Notes under the pieces: generated by a model
The model's database searches: none
Told to the model about the DNA's origin: nothing
The model's input: the letters and a program-made list of their open reading frames with translations, nothing else
Part shown: positions 42,061 to 50,070 of the stretch, piece after piece
How positions within the stretch are numbered: position 1 is the first letter of the stretch
Layout of the letters: the number at the start of each line of letters is the position of its first letter
Position numbers and translations under genes: made by a program
NCBI GenBank assembly: GCA_024405015.1
Contig: JAKSPE010000001.1
Span: forward strand, 1-64,000
Direction of reading: 5' to 3'
DNA length: 64,000 nucleotides
Origin: Sphaerochaetaceae bacterium
GTDB lineage: Bacteria; Spirochaetota; Spirochaetia; Sphaerochaetales; Sphaerochaetaceae

Positions 42061-43179
42061 TCACTGGATCAGCGATGCCTGCTGTGTCAATTCACTCTGA
42101 CGCATTCGCAGGTCAGAGACGGCCTTCAGCTCCGCATCAAGCTTCAGCTGAAGTTCTGCCTTTTGGTTCTCAATCGCCTGGATCTGGCTGTTCAGATGGT
42201 TCATCTGCTCCGAAAGCATGGAAAGCTGCATGTTATGGATCTCGATGTCGCGCTCCATCATGCAGTGCTCCAGATTCAGGTTCTGCTGGGCAATGCGCTT
42301 TTCCTGACGGATGATCTGGGTGCAGCATTTCTGCAGCTCCTCCGGAGCCTCTCCGTCGATCCAGTACTGCATGCCATCGGCAAGAATGTTGCCATACTCG
42401 GTGTAACGGTCAGAAAGCCTGTCCGCAATCTGGTCCTGCTGGCTCTGCAGTTCACGAAGCCTTCGGTTCTCCTCTCCAAAGGCGCCCATGGTTCGGAGCG
42501 ATCCCTGTGCCTCATCGATGGCGTTTCGGTTATCCAGGATATCGTTCTTGTAGTTCTTCTTCATGAAACGGATCTGCTCCATCTCATCCAGAATCCCCTT
42601 TGCACGCTGGCCCGGAACCTCGCGGAAATCACCGGAGTTGTAGATTCTTCTTCCGGTATCGGCAAAGACCTCGTCCAGATTCGCCATCAGGCCCTTGATG
42701 CGGTTGTCGTAGAACGATGCCATCATCTTGGAGCCCGTTGCCGCATATTTGTCGCGCTTTTGGGTGAATGCCTCCAGCCTCTTCTCGTGCTCGCGCATCG
42801 GTTCCAGGCACTTGAGAAGCCTCTGTGGAAGCTTGCCCTGGGAATCGATCTCAATGGCCACGGCACCAAGTGACGAAATCAGAACGCTGTAGCGCGAATC
42901 AAGCTCCTTCATGGAGATCTTCGTCTGCTCGATCTTGCGGTCACTGATGGACATATCATCCATTGCGGCTTTGAGGGCAGCGATTTTCGCATCAATCTCG
43001 GCTTTCTGCTGTGCAACGGCAGAGAGCTTCTCATAGGACTCCTGACTTGGAGCATAAGCGATGGCATGATGCCAGTTGGCTGCAGTCTCTCCAAGCTCAA
43101 GATACATACGTGAAAGCTCTGTCCTGGACCTTTCCAGATCCCTTTTCAGGTTGTCGATTTCAGCAGTAAGGTTCGCCAT
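42061..43179 (-). CDS. cytoplasmic coiled-coil protein
   Basis: The 372-residue product is almost entirely charged heptad sequence (LTAEIDNLKRDLERSRTEL, QIQAIENQKAELQLKLDAEL) with no signal peptide, Cys pair or catalytic motif. It probably forms a long coiled-coil dimer. ATG 43179 is the natural start (the first strong heptads follow at once). It has no Shine-Dalgarno, and a TTTTGA/TATGAT promoter would give a leader of about five bases. It is the first gene of the envelope operon; function unknown. Confidence 0.72.
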   Translation of the reverse strand: MANLTAEIDNLKRDLERSRTELSRMYLELGETAANWHHAIAYAPSQESYEKLSAVAQQKAEIDAKIAALKAAMDDMSISDRKIEQTKISMKELDSRYSVLISSLGAVAIEIDSQGKLPQRLLKCLEPMREHEKRLEAFTQKRDKYAATGSKMMASFYDNRIKGLMANLDEVFADTGRRIYNSGDFREVPGQRAKGILDEMEQIRFMKKNYKNDILDNRNAIDEAQGSLRTMGAFGEENRRLRELQSQQDQIADRLSDRYTEYGNILADGMQYWIDGEAPEELQKCCTQIIRQEKRIAQQNLNLEHCMMERDIEIHNMQLSMLSEQMNHLNSQIQAIENQKAELQLKLDAELKAVSDLRMRQSELTQQASLIQ

Positions 43180-43191
43180 AGTATGAAATAT

Positions 43192-43220
43192 ATCATATAC
43201 TTCAAAATACGTCTTCAAAA
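43192..43220 (-). promoter_or_regulatory. promoter of the envelope operon, very short leader
   Basis: On the minus strand, TTTTGA (43215-43220) and TATGAT (43192-43197) have a 17-bp spacer. The -10 ends 12 bases before ATG 43179. Confidence 0.55.
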
Positions 43221-43284
43221 CGTCTGCAAATAAATCACAAAATGTTGTATACTCCTCTCACTGACTCATAGGAGAGTTTAAATT

Positions 43285-43779
43285 ATGGCTGAATCCATTA
43301 ACGATATCAGAGGCCAGAAGATCAAAGAGCTTGTCGAGGAGATGAAGCTCTACAACAACCCACAGGAACTTGAGGACATGAAGAAGATCATGAAAAAGAA
43401 TGTCCCGTTCATGATGAGAGGTTACCTTCTGGCATACCTTTATGTCACAAGACAGAACACAACGGTAAAGCCAAAGGCACAGTCTGCAGAGCGCGAGAAG
43501 AAGCCTCAGCAGCCAAAGCCGGCTTTAGAGAATGCGACTTCCTTCTACGTCAACATCGGTAAGGCAAGCAAGGGATCTGCACGTGAGATGACAGATTTCA
43601 TCTGTGAGAAGTCAGGACTTTCCGCAGAAGACATCGTCTCCGTCGCATACAAGCAGAACTATTCCTTCGTCTACATCAAGAACGACAAGAAAGAAGGTGT
43701 CATTGAGGCCGTCACAGGACAGACCTACAAGGGCAGAAAAGTCAAGATGAACTACAGCAAGGAGAAAGATGAACAGTAA
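43285..43779 (+). CDS. stand-alone DbpA-type RNA-binding domain protein
   Basis: The 164-residue protein has a helical N-terminus (1-60), a proline/lysine linker, and a C-terminal DbpA-like RNA-binding domain (about 87-160, FYVNIGKASKGSAREMTDFICEKSGL through GQTYKGRKVKMNY). That fold is normally the C-terminal part of DbpA or CsdA helicases and binds structured rRNA. Here no helicase is attached, while the helicase at 17449 lacks the domain. GGAG precedes ATG 43285. It overlaps the next gene by 11 bases. Confidence 0.8.
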   Translation: MAESINDIRGQKIKELVEEMKLYNNPQELEDMKKIMKKNVPFMMRGYLLAYLYVTRQNTTVKPKAQSAEREKKPQQPKPALENATSFYVNIGKASKGSAREMTDFICEKSGLSAEDIVSVAYKQNYSFVYIKNDKKEGVIEAVTGQTYKGRKVKMNYSKEKDEQ

Positions 43780-44410
43780 GTGTGTCAGAACAGGTCTTTT
43801 CCAGACCAATTGCTATGTGGTAGAGGACAATTCAGCTTCAGAGCCATTTGTCGCAGTCATTGATCCAGGTGACGATCTGGATCTCATAGAGGCAGCTCTG
43901 GACACAGCTCCAAGTCACATCATTCTTACACACACTCACTTTGACCATGTCGGTGCACTGATGGCACTGCACACAAAGTATCCGAGCGCAAAAATCGCCT
44001 TAGGCGAACATGAGAACATGAATCCAGAACAGGTTTTTCAAGAAGCCAGATATGTTCTGGGTTCATCTTTTTTTATGGCGGGGCTCAAGGAATCGGACTT
44101 TGACCTGCCAAAGCCGGACCTTCTTCTGAAAGAGGGAGATTCCATAGGACCATTTACTGTGCTATTCACCCCAGGCCACTCCACCGGCTCCATCTGCCTT
44201 TACAGCGAACAGCACCACGTCCTCTATTCCGGAGACACCCTGTTTGCCCATTCCTACGGCAGAACCGACATCAATGGATCACAGAGCCAGATCATCCAGT
44301 CAGTCAGACGCCTTCTTGCTCTGGATCCGACAACTGTCGTCTATCCAGGACATGAAGGGATCACCTCCATCGAGGCCGAGAGGTCATTTTTCAAAAACTA
44401 TCTTTTCTGA
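43769..44410 (+). CDS. glyoxalase II-like metallo-beta-lactamase hydrolase
   Basis: The 213-residue protein has the metal motif THTHFDH, the later His in FTPGHSTGS, the bridging Asp in YSGDTLF and the last His in YPGHE. It is of the small YcbL/glyoxalase II-like group that hydrolyses thioesters such as S-lactoylglutathione analogues. It starts inside the DbpA-domain gene (AGGAGA upstream), so translation is coupled. The substrate is uncertain in an organism that may lack glutathione. Confidence 0.85.
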   Translation: MNSKCVRTGLFQTNCYVVEDNSASEPFVAVIDPGDDLDLIEAALDTAPSHIILTHTHFDHVGALMALHTKYPSAKIALGEHENMNPEQVFQEARYVLGSSFFMAGLKESDFDLPKPDLLLKEGDSIGPFTVLFTPGHSTGSICLYSEQHHVLYSGDTLFAHSYGRTDINGSQSQIIQSVRRLLALDPTTVVYPGHEGITSIEAERSFFKNYLF

Positions 44411-44416
44411 TTTTTG

Positions 44417-44776
44417 TCAGCGATGCTCTGACTTGCTTTTGCAGCTCAGACACAACAGGGCAAACGGAAGGGCGCGAAGTCTTGCTTCTGGAATCTTCTT
44501 GCCGCACTGGGCGCAGATTCCATACTTGCCGTTTCGAACACGGATCAGAGCCTGATTGATTGCGTTGAGTCTACCTGCATCCATCTTACCGATGGCTTCC
44601 ATTTTCTTGGAGTCAAGATCGTCACTGGCCACGTCAATACTGTCGCCACCGCCGGAGGAGCCGACGAGGTTCTTGAAATCAGCATCAGACTTTGAAATCT
44701 TTGCATTAAGCTCGCTCTTCATGGAAAGAAGAAGCTGCTCCATCTCCTTCTCGAATGCTGTCATCTCATAAGCCAT
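44417..44776 (-). CDS. TraR/DksA-type zinc-finger regulator
   Basis: The 119-residue protein has a coiled-coil N-terminal half and a C4 zinc finger (CAQCGKKI...CLSC) as in DksA/TraR. Such proteins enter the RNA polymerase secondary channel and, with ppGpp, adjust rRNA and amino acid promoters. ATG 44776 is used (GGGGG upstream); four extra in-frame codons upstream lack a site. Convergent with the hydrolase gene, 6 bases between stops. Confidence 0.85.
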   Translation of the reverse strand: MAYEMTAFEKEMEQLLLSMKSELNAKISKSDADFKNLVGSSGGGDSIDVASDDLDSKKMEAIGKMDAGRLNAINQALIRVRNGKYGICAQCGKKIPEARLRALPFALLCLSCKSKSEHR

Positions 44777-44888
44777 GTGAACCCCCAAACCTATGCATTA
44801 AAGGTACATGTAATATGCACATGAAAAATGCAATCGTCAAGCAAAATTTGAGGATTTGAATTATTTACCTATTATTTACACAAAAGGG

Positions 44889-46058
44889 TCACTGCTTGTC
44901 AGGGAACATGAAGTCATCCGAATAGGTATCCGATTCCTTTTTTGGAACAGTTCTGATGATCTTCTTGCGAAGTCCACGATCCTTGAACTCTTTTCGGATG
45001 GTGCGGCCGGAACTGATTGCCAGAGCAATCGGTCTGGTCTCTTCCATATTGGCACAGACAATCTGAAGAATGCTGAGAAGAGGAACAGCAAGGAACATTC
45101 CCACGATACCCCAAACGAATCCGAACACGGAAAGGGAAACGAGAATGACAAATGGACTGAGGTTCAGTGTGTTGCCGGAAAGTTTCGGATCGATGAAGTT
45201 TCCAATCACATTCTGAATCAAAACAGTACTGACCGCGACAATGATGATCGGCGTGATGTTCGGTGCGAACTGGACAATGGACATGATGATCATCAGAACA
45301 GTGATGACGATGCTTCCGATGGTTGGGATGAAGTTGAGAACCACCGCCAGAACAGCCCACAGGAATGCAAAATCAAGACCTACCAGAAGACCTATCAGAT
45401 AGAACAGACCACCGGTGATGATACTCACAAGAACCTTGATGGAGATGTACTTGGAGACCTGCTTGACAATTCTCTCCCATACACCGGAGACCCTTTCACT
45501 ACCCTTCTCGTCAGTGACGAAGTTCATGATCTTCGGGATGATGGCGTGACGCTCCATGAGAAGGAACACGGTCATGAGGAGAACGATCAGGACGTTGCTC
45601 AGAATGTTGATGGCAGAACCGGAGACGGTCCTGAGTGTCGGCATCAGAACCGCGCCGACCCAGTCGATGTTCAGGCTGGAGATGAAGGACACTTCCTCTG
45701 GGATCTCAATCCATTTGCCCACCATACCTTTGAGAAGCTCATCCAAACCATTGATTCGGGAGGCATAGTCAGGAACCTTCTTGATCAGCACATCGACAGT
45801 AAAGAAGACGAACCAGACAAAGAAAAGGATCAATGCCGCGATGACCAGAATCGCGATGACGGTAGCAAGCCACTGCGGGAACTTGGATTTCTCCAGCGTG
45901 TTCACAAGAGGAAGAACCATGAGGAAAATGAAAACGGAAAGGAGGATCCGGATACTCACCTCTCCGGAAATCTTGCTAATGGCCAGTACCGCAATCACCA
46001 TGAATGCAACGAGTATGGTCTTGATGGTCTTTATGTTCTTCTCTGTTTTGTCCGTCAT
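44889..46058 (-). CDS. AI-2E family transporter
   Basis: The 389-residue protein has about eight membrane helices with the family pattern (FAFLWAVLAVVLNFIPTIGSIV, NVIGNFIDPKLSGNTLNLSPFVILVSLSVFGFVWG). The family includes AI-2 exporters and Na+(Li+)/H+ antiporters; the substrate is not readable. There is no Shine-Dalgarno. TTGCGA/TATGAT with a 17-bp spacer ends six bases before ATG 46058, predicting a leaderless mRNA. This promoter overlaps the divergent promoter of the RNA methyltransferase gene. Confidence 0.87.
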   Translation of the reverse strand: MTDKTEKNIKTIKTILVAFMVIAVLAISKISGEVSIRILLSVFIFLMVLPLVNTLEKSKFPQWLATVIAILVIAALILFFVWFVFFTVDVLIKKVPDYASRINGLDELLKGMVGKWIEIPEEVSFISSLNIDWVGAVLMPTLRTVSGSAINILSNVLIVLLMTVFLLMERHAIIPKIMNFVTDEKGSERVSGVWERIVKQVSKYISIKVLVSIITGGLFYLIGLLVGLDFAFLWAVLAVVLNFIPTIGSIVITVLMIIMSIVQFAPNITPIIIVAVSTVLIQNVIGNFIDPKLSGNTLNLSPFVILVSLSVFGFVWGIVGMFLAVPLLSILQIVCANMEETRPIALAISSGRTIRKEFKDRGLRKKIIRTVPKKESDTYSDDFMFPDKQ

Positions 46059-46064
46059 ACCTTC

Positions 46065-46106
46065 ATCATAATCTACCTTGGAAAATCTCGCAATATGACT
46101 TAGAAT
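46065..46106. promoter_or_regulatory. overlapping divergent leaderless promoters
   Basis: Minus strand: TTGCGA (46088-46093), 17 bp, TATGAT (46065-46070), six bases, ATG 46058. Plus strand: TTGGAA (46078-46083), 17 bp, TAGAAT (46101-46106), six bases, ATG 46113. The two -35 to -10 windows overlap, so both polymerases cannot bind at once. Confidence 0.65.
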
Positions 46107-46112
46107 ATGGAC

Positions 46113-46862
46113 ATGGACAATTCAAGCAATCTGGACCGCATAGAGATCATTCTGTGCGACACCCAAGACGGTGCAAACATCGGTAGCGTCTGCAGAGCCA
46201 TGAAGACCATGGGCCTGACGCATCTGACACTGGTCACTGACAGAATATATGACGAGGATCGTGTAAGGACGCTTGCCCTTCATGCATATGACCTCTACGA
46301 GAACCGCAAGGAATTCACAGACATCCGTGAAGCGCTCTCTGACAGCATCCTTTCTGTTGCCGCCACCCGACGGGTAGGCAAGGGCAGAAAGACAAGCCGC
46401 GTCAACCCGCAGGAACTTGCAAACCACATCAACACCCTAGGACCTGGAAAGGTCTCGGTGGTCTTCGGATGTGAATCCAACGGACTTTCCGATGACCAGG
46501 TCAAGGCATGCTCCATGGTCGTCACCATTCCGACAAGCGACAAGTTCCCTTCCCTGAACCTGTCCCAGGCCGTGCAGATCATCAGCTACAGCCTGTATCA
46601 GAACCTCAGGGCCTACAGCGGACAGTCAAACGTCGTCACCACAGAGCGCGTCGACAAAGCCACCGACTCCTGCATCAGTGACCTTACCGCCATCGGCTAC
46701 TTCAAGAACGAGGATGAGAAGGACTTCACCAAGGAGTTTCTGACTTCAATCATCGCTCGTGCAGGCCTTACAGAAGGCGAGGTCCAGCGCTTTGAGAAGA
46801 TCTTCACCAAGACCAACAGAATCGCCTTACATAAACAGCACAACAAGGAAATTGGAGAATAG
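46113..46862 (+). CDS. TrmH/TrmJ-type RNA 2'-O-methyltransferase
   Basis: The protein (249 residues from ATG 46113) has the SPOUT motifs: NIGSVCRAMKTMGLTHLTLV at the N-terminus, VSVVFGCESNGLSDDQV in the centre, and the knot segment IPTSDKFPSLNLSQAVQIISYSLYQ. It resembles TrmJ, which methylates tRNA position 32. Two codons upstream, ATG 46107 abuts the -10, so ATG 46113 is preferred as a leaderless start. The 3' end is 2 bases from the next gene's start, so the two are co-transcribed. Confidence 0.87.
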   Translation: MDNSSNLDRIEIILCDTQDGANIGSVCRAMKTMGLTHLTLVTDRIYDEDRVRTLALHAYDLYENRKEFTDIREALSDSILSVAATRRVGKGRKTSRVNPQELANHINTLGPGKVSVVFGCESNGLSDDQVKACSMVVTIPTSDKFPSLNLSQAVQIISYSLYQNLRAYSGQSNVVTTERVDKATDSCISDLTAIGYFKNEDEKDFTKEFLTSIIARAGLTEGEVQRFEKIFTKTNRIALHKQHNKEIGE

Positions 46863-46864
46863 AC

Positions 46865-48088
46865 ATGAAAAAGACAGTACTCAGAAAATATGCACAGCTT
46901 ATCGCCAAATGTGGAGTCAACGTACAGAAAGGCCAGGATGTCGTCATCACAGCTGCCTTTGACCAGCCGGAATTCGTCAACATGGTCACCGAGGAATGCT
47001 ACAAGCTCGGCGCAAGACGTGTAACCGTAGACTGGACTGACACCAAGAACTCAAAACTTCACCTCAAGTATCGCTCGCTGGAAACCCTCTCCACCTTGGA
47101 GAACTGGGAAGAGGCTCGCTGGCAGTATTACGTCGACAAGATCCCTTGCAGAATCCACATCGAGTCCGATGACCCAGATGGCATGAAGGGCATTGACCAG
47201 GAGAAGATGCAGAAGGCAAATCAGGCAAAGTATCCGGTGATCATGAAGTACCGTGAGCAGATTGAGAACAAGTACCAGTGGTGTATCGCAGCCGTTCCAG
47301 GCGCCGCATGGGCAAAGAAGCTCTTCCCAGAGCTTTCCAAGAACCAGGCACAGGAGAAGCTCTGGCAGGCAATCCTTACCGCAAGCCGCGCTCTTGAGGA
47401 TCCAATCAAGGCATGGCAGGACCACAACCAGGATCTTCGCAACCGCTACACCTACCTCAACAGCCTCAACATTGACACGCTTCACTATGAGTCAAAGAAC
47501 GGTACAGACTTCACCGTCGGCCTTATGGAGGAGTCTCAGTTCTGCGGCGGAAGCGAGACATCCCTTCAGAACATCACCTTCAATCCGAACATCCCATCCG
47601 AGGAGTGCTTCACTTCACCAAATCGCAGCAGAGCCGACGGTATCGTCTATGCTTCCATGCCTCTGAGCTACATGGGTCAGCTCATTGACAAGTTCTGGAT
47701 CCGCTTCAAGGACGGCAAAGCCGTTGAGTGGAACGCAGAGACAAACAACGAGCTTCTGACCAAGATGATCACCATGGACGAAGGTGCCGCCTACCTTGGC
47801 GAATGCGCCCTGGTTCCTTACGACTCCCCAATCAAGAACAGCGGAATCCTTTTCTACAACACTCTGTTTGATGAGAACGCAGCTTGCCACCTCGCCCTTG
47901 GTAGAGGTTTCCAGGACTGCATCAAGGATTTCGAGAAGCGCAGCCTCCAGGAGTGCAGAGACCTTGGCATGAACCACTCTATGATCCATGTCGATTTCAT
48001 GATCGGAACCGAGGATCTGAACATCACAGCAAAGACCAGAGACGGCAAGGAAGTTCCAATCTTCCGCAACGGCAACTGGGCTTTCTGA
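46865..48088 (+). CDS. M29-family metallo-aminopeptidase
   Basis: The 407-residue protein matches thermophilic aminopeptidase T/AmpS (family M29). Features include NVQKGQDVVITAAFDQPEF at the N-terminus, a metal-ligand region with conserved Glu residues (FNPNIPSEECFTSPNRSRADGIV), and a C-terminal GMNHSMIHVDFMIGTEDLNI. It removes N-terminal residues from peptides in the cytoplasm. GGAG precedes ATG 46865, and it follows the methyltransferase gene directly. A strong terminator ends the unit. Confidence 0.92.
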   Translation: MKKTVLRKYAQLIAKCGVNVQKGQDVVITAAFDQPEFVNMVTEECYKLGARRVTVDWTDTKNSKLHLKYRSLETLSTLENWEEARWQYYVDKIPCRIHIESDDPDGMKGIDQEKMQKANQAKYPVIMKYREQIENKYQWCIAAVPGAAWAKKLFPELSKNQAQEKLWQAILTASRALEDPIKAWQDHNQDLRNRYTYLNSLNIDTLHYESKNGTDFTVGLMEESQFCGGSETSLQNITFNPNIPSEECFTSPNRSRADGIVYASMPLSYMGQLIDKFWIRFKDGKAVEWNAETNNELLTKMITMDEGAAYLGECALVPYDSPIKNSGILFYNTLFDENAACHLALGRGFQDCIKDFEKRSLQECRDLGMNHSMIHVDFMIGTEDLNITAKTRDGKEVPIFRNGNWAF

Positions 48089-48111
48089 TTTTTCAAAGGC
48101 CTTAGACGCAA

Positions 48112-48144
48112 AGAGGATCCCGCACTTGGGATCCTCTCTTTTTT
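48112..48144 (+). terminator. Rho-independent terminator after the aminopeptidase gene
   Basis: A 10-bp perfect stem AGAGGATCCC/GGGATCCTCT with a 6-base loop is followed by CTTTTTTC. Confidence 0.92.
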
Positions 48145-48184
48145 CTCTGCGTCACAATTTCAGATTAGACTATGGGATGGGACT

Positions 48185-49258
48185 TTACTCCACCTCTTCG
48201 ATGATTCCGCCGCAAAGCACCTTGTCTCCATCGTAGACGACAAGGCTCTGGCCACAGGTTGCAGCCTTGACCGGTGTATCAAAGTGAGCACATAGGCGAT
48301 CCATGCTGTCCATGTACACATCACAGACAACTGGAGTTCCTGTAGAGCGGATCTTGGCCGATGCATGAAGAGTTCCGCTGATGCCATCAATGGAGACCCA
48401 GTTGAGGTTCGATGCACGCACAACGGTGTTTACCGTCTTGTCCTCATAGCCGACAACAACCTCGTTTTTCTGCACATTCAGGGAAATGACGTAAAGAGGT
48501 TTTGGAGCAGATACGCCAAGACCTTTTCTCTGGCCAATGGTGTAGTTCCAGATGCCATTGTGCTTACCAAGGACCTTTCCGTCACAGTCCACGATGTTTC
48601 CAACCTTAGGCTCCACGTCCAGAAGATCCGAATAGCTTCCGCTGTAGAAATCCTGGCTTTCGGTCATTCCCTGTGGATGGAAACCAAGCTCAACATCAAT
48701 CTCTCGCACATCCGTCTTCTTCATGGATCCCAGAGGGAACATGATTCCGGAAAGCTGCTTCTGGGAAAGACGATACAGGAAGTAGCTCTGATCCTTGAAT
48801 GGGTCAAGTCCGCGCTCAAGGCAATAGCGGCCATCCAGGTTCTCGATGCGGGCATAGTGACCAGTTGCGAAATAGTCAAATTCCAGACCCGCCTCTCGGG
48901 CATAGTCCACCATAGCACCAAACTTGATCTTCTGGTTGCACCAGATGCATGGGTTTGGGGTTCGACCGTTCATGTATTCATCGCGGAAGTTCTTCAGGAC
49001 AATCGACTCATAGAGGTCCGAGATGTCCAACACCGTATGCTTGATGCCGAGTTTTTCGCAGATCTCTCGGGTCTTCTCGATTTCCGCTTTCTTGTTCGGA
49101 GAAAAGCATGCATCCTTTGTCACATCGCCCGAGAACTTGTGCCCCTCTTTCCAGACACTCATTGTCACACCCTGGACCTCATAACCCTGTTTCTTGAGAA
49201 GATAGGCTGCAACGGAGGAATCGATTCCCCCACTCATTCCGACTAGAATCTTCTGCAT
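48185..49258 (-). CDS. mnmA: tRNA 2-thiouridine(34) synthase MnmA, variant active site
   Basis: The 357-residue protein has the PP-loop MSGGIDSSVAAYLL (8-21), PNPCIWCNQKIKFG (C104, C107) and ATGHYAR, so MnmA family membership is clear. It makes s2U34 in tRNAs for Lys, Glu and Gln. The canonical second catalytic cysteine, in ESQDICFI-type motifs, is absent: the segment reads TESQDFYSGSY (199-209). C51, C104 and C107 are kept, a CxxC-plus-Cys set like that of iron-sulfur-dependent tRNA thiolases. GGAG precedes the ATG. The mechanism may therefore differ from the E. coli enzyme. Confidence 0.88.
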   Translation of the reverse strand: MQKILVGMSGGIDSSVAAYLLKKQGYEVQGVTMSVWKEGHKFSGDVTKDACFSPNKKAEIEKTREICEKLGIKHTVLDISDLYESIVLKNFRDEYMNGRTPNPCIWCNQKIKFGAMVDYAREAGLEFDYFATGHYARIENLDGRYCLERGLDPFKDQSYFLYRLSQKQLSGIMFPLGSMKKTDVREIDVELGFHPQGMTESQDFYSGSYSDLLDVEPKVGNIVDCDGKVLGKHNGIWNYTIGQRKGLGVSAPKPLYVISLNVQKNEVVVGYEDKTVNTVVRASNLNWVSIDGISGTLHASAKIRSTGTPVVCDVYMDSMDRLCAHFDTPVKAATCGQSLVVYDGDKVLCGGIIEEVE

Positions 49259-49312
49259 CTATGTGCGCTCCTTAATTCCTATTATTCTAATAGCATTATA
49301 CCAAGTCAAGCC

Positions 49313-49864
49313 TTACATGCGCCCCTTGAGGATGACGGAAAGCGCGCCGCTTCCACCCTCGGCGGCCTTTGGCGTAAAGACCTCCCTCACACGTGGATGG
49401 TTTGTGACCACTGCGGTAATCACAGGCTTGAGCACGGCCTCTCCATTTTTCGAGTGAATGCCCTTACCCGTTACAATTCGCACCTTTCGAAGGCCCTTTG
49501 CGTAGCAGTTTTCCAAGAACTCCGCAGTCTGGCGCTTGGCCTCCTCTAGTGTAACCTCATGAAGATCAAGCTCAGCCTGGGCGTCCATCTTTCGGATCTG
49601 ATTGATGGAAGGTCCCGTATCCTTCTTAAGGCCTGAAGCATTTGCCTTTCGCTTCATGGCCTTGTCCTCGTCGTGGGACTGGGTCCATGCATCATAGATA
49701 TCTGCAAAGCTTTCGGTCGGTGTATAGGCATTCTTCTGCTCGGATTGCGATTCTAAAGCCTTGGTCTTGGGCGGAGATTTCACAGGCGCAGTCTTCTTGC
49801 CCTCCTTGTCTTTCTGGAGGTTTTCCCACTGCTCAAAAATGTCTGCGAAACTCTGTTTTGCCAT
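49313..49864 (-). CDS. Smr-domain protein
   Basis: The 183-residue protein has a charged N-terminus with two copies of a SFADIFEQW / SFADIYDAW motif and a C-terminal Smr domain (about 95-183, AELDLHEVTLEEAKRQTAEFLENC, RIVTGKGIHSKNG). Smr domains, as in MutS2 and YdaL-like proteins, bind or nick branched DNA or cleave RNA. There is no Shine-Dalgarno. TACTAT ends six bases before ATG 49864, predicting a leaderless mRNA. It lies beyond the mnmA promoter region as a separate unit or its upstream partner. Confidence 0.85.
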   Translation of the reverse strand: MAKQSFADIFEQWENLQKDKEGKKTAPVKSPPKTKALESQSEQKNAYTPTESFADIYDAWTQSHDEDKAMKRKANASGLKKDTGPSINQIRKMDAQAELDLHEVTLEEAKRQTAEFLENCYAKGLRKVRIVTGKGIHSKNGEAVLKPVITAVVTNHPRVREVFTPKAAEGGSGALSVILKGRM

Positions 49865-49870
49865 ACTTCA

Positions 49871-49876
49871 ATAGTA
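49871..49876 (-). promoter_or_regulatory. -10 element of a predicted leaderless promoter (Smr gene)
   Basis: TACTAT on the minus strand ends six bases before ATG 49864 (spacer TGAAGT). TGGAAA lies 17 bp upstream as a moderate -35. Confidence 0.5.
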
Positions 49877-49916
49877 GCAAAGAAAGCCCGACATTTCCAC
49901 CGCCAAGAGAATTCAA

Positions 49917-49945
49917 TTGACCAAAATGACTCGATTGACTATTCT
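49917..49945 (+). promoter_or_regulatory. tRNA-Arg promoter
   Basis: TTGACC (49917-49922) and TATTCT (49940-49945) have a 17-bp spacer, 9 bases before the tRNA. Confidence 0.7.
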
Positions 49946-49954
49946 AGATTTGTT

Positions 49955-50028
49955 GATCTTTTAGCTCAGCTGGATAGAGCACTTCCCTCCTAAGGAAGGG
50001 GTCGGGCGTTCGAATCGCCCAAGGGTCA
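49955..50028 (+). tRNA. tRNA-Arg (anticodon CCT)
   Basis: The 74-nt cloverleaf has acceptor GATCTTT/AAGGGTC (with G-T pairs), D-arm GCTCAGCTGGATAGAGC, anticodon stem CTTCC/GGAAG around loop CTCCTAA, and T-arm GGGCGTTCGAATCGCCC. It reads AGG. CCA is not encoded. Confidence 0.92.
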
Positions 50029-50035
50029 TGAAAAG

Positions 50036-50064
50036 CCTTCTCCCATTTTGAGAGAAGGTTTTTT
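50036..50064 (+). terminator. terminator after tRNA-Arg
   Basis: CCTTCTC/GAGAAGG stem with a 9-base loop is followed by TTTTTT. The minus strand also has CTTTTC after the stem, so it may serve the Fic gene as well. Confidence 0.85.
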
Positions 50065-50070
50065 GTTATC

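Noticed and set aside
44856..46103. A 415-codon frame antisense to the AI-2E transporter gene.
   Set aside because: It is Asp/Glu/His-rich shadow sequence. The minus-strand gene has clear membrane-family motifs and its own promoter.
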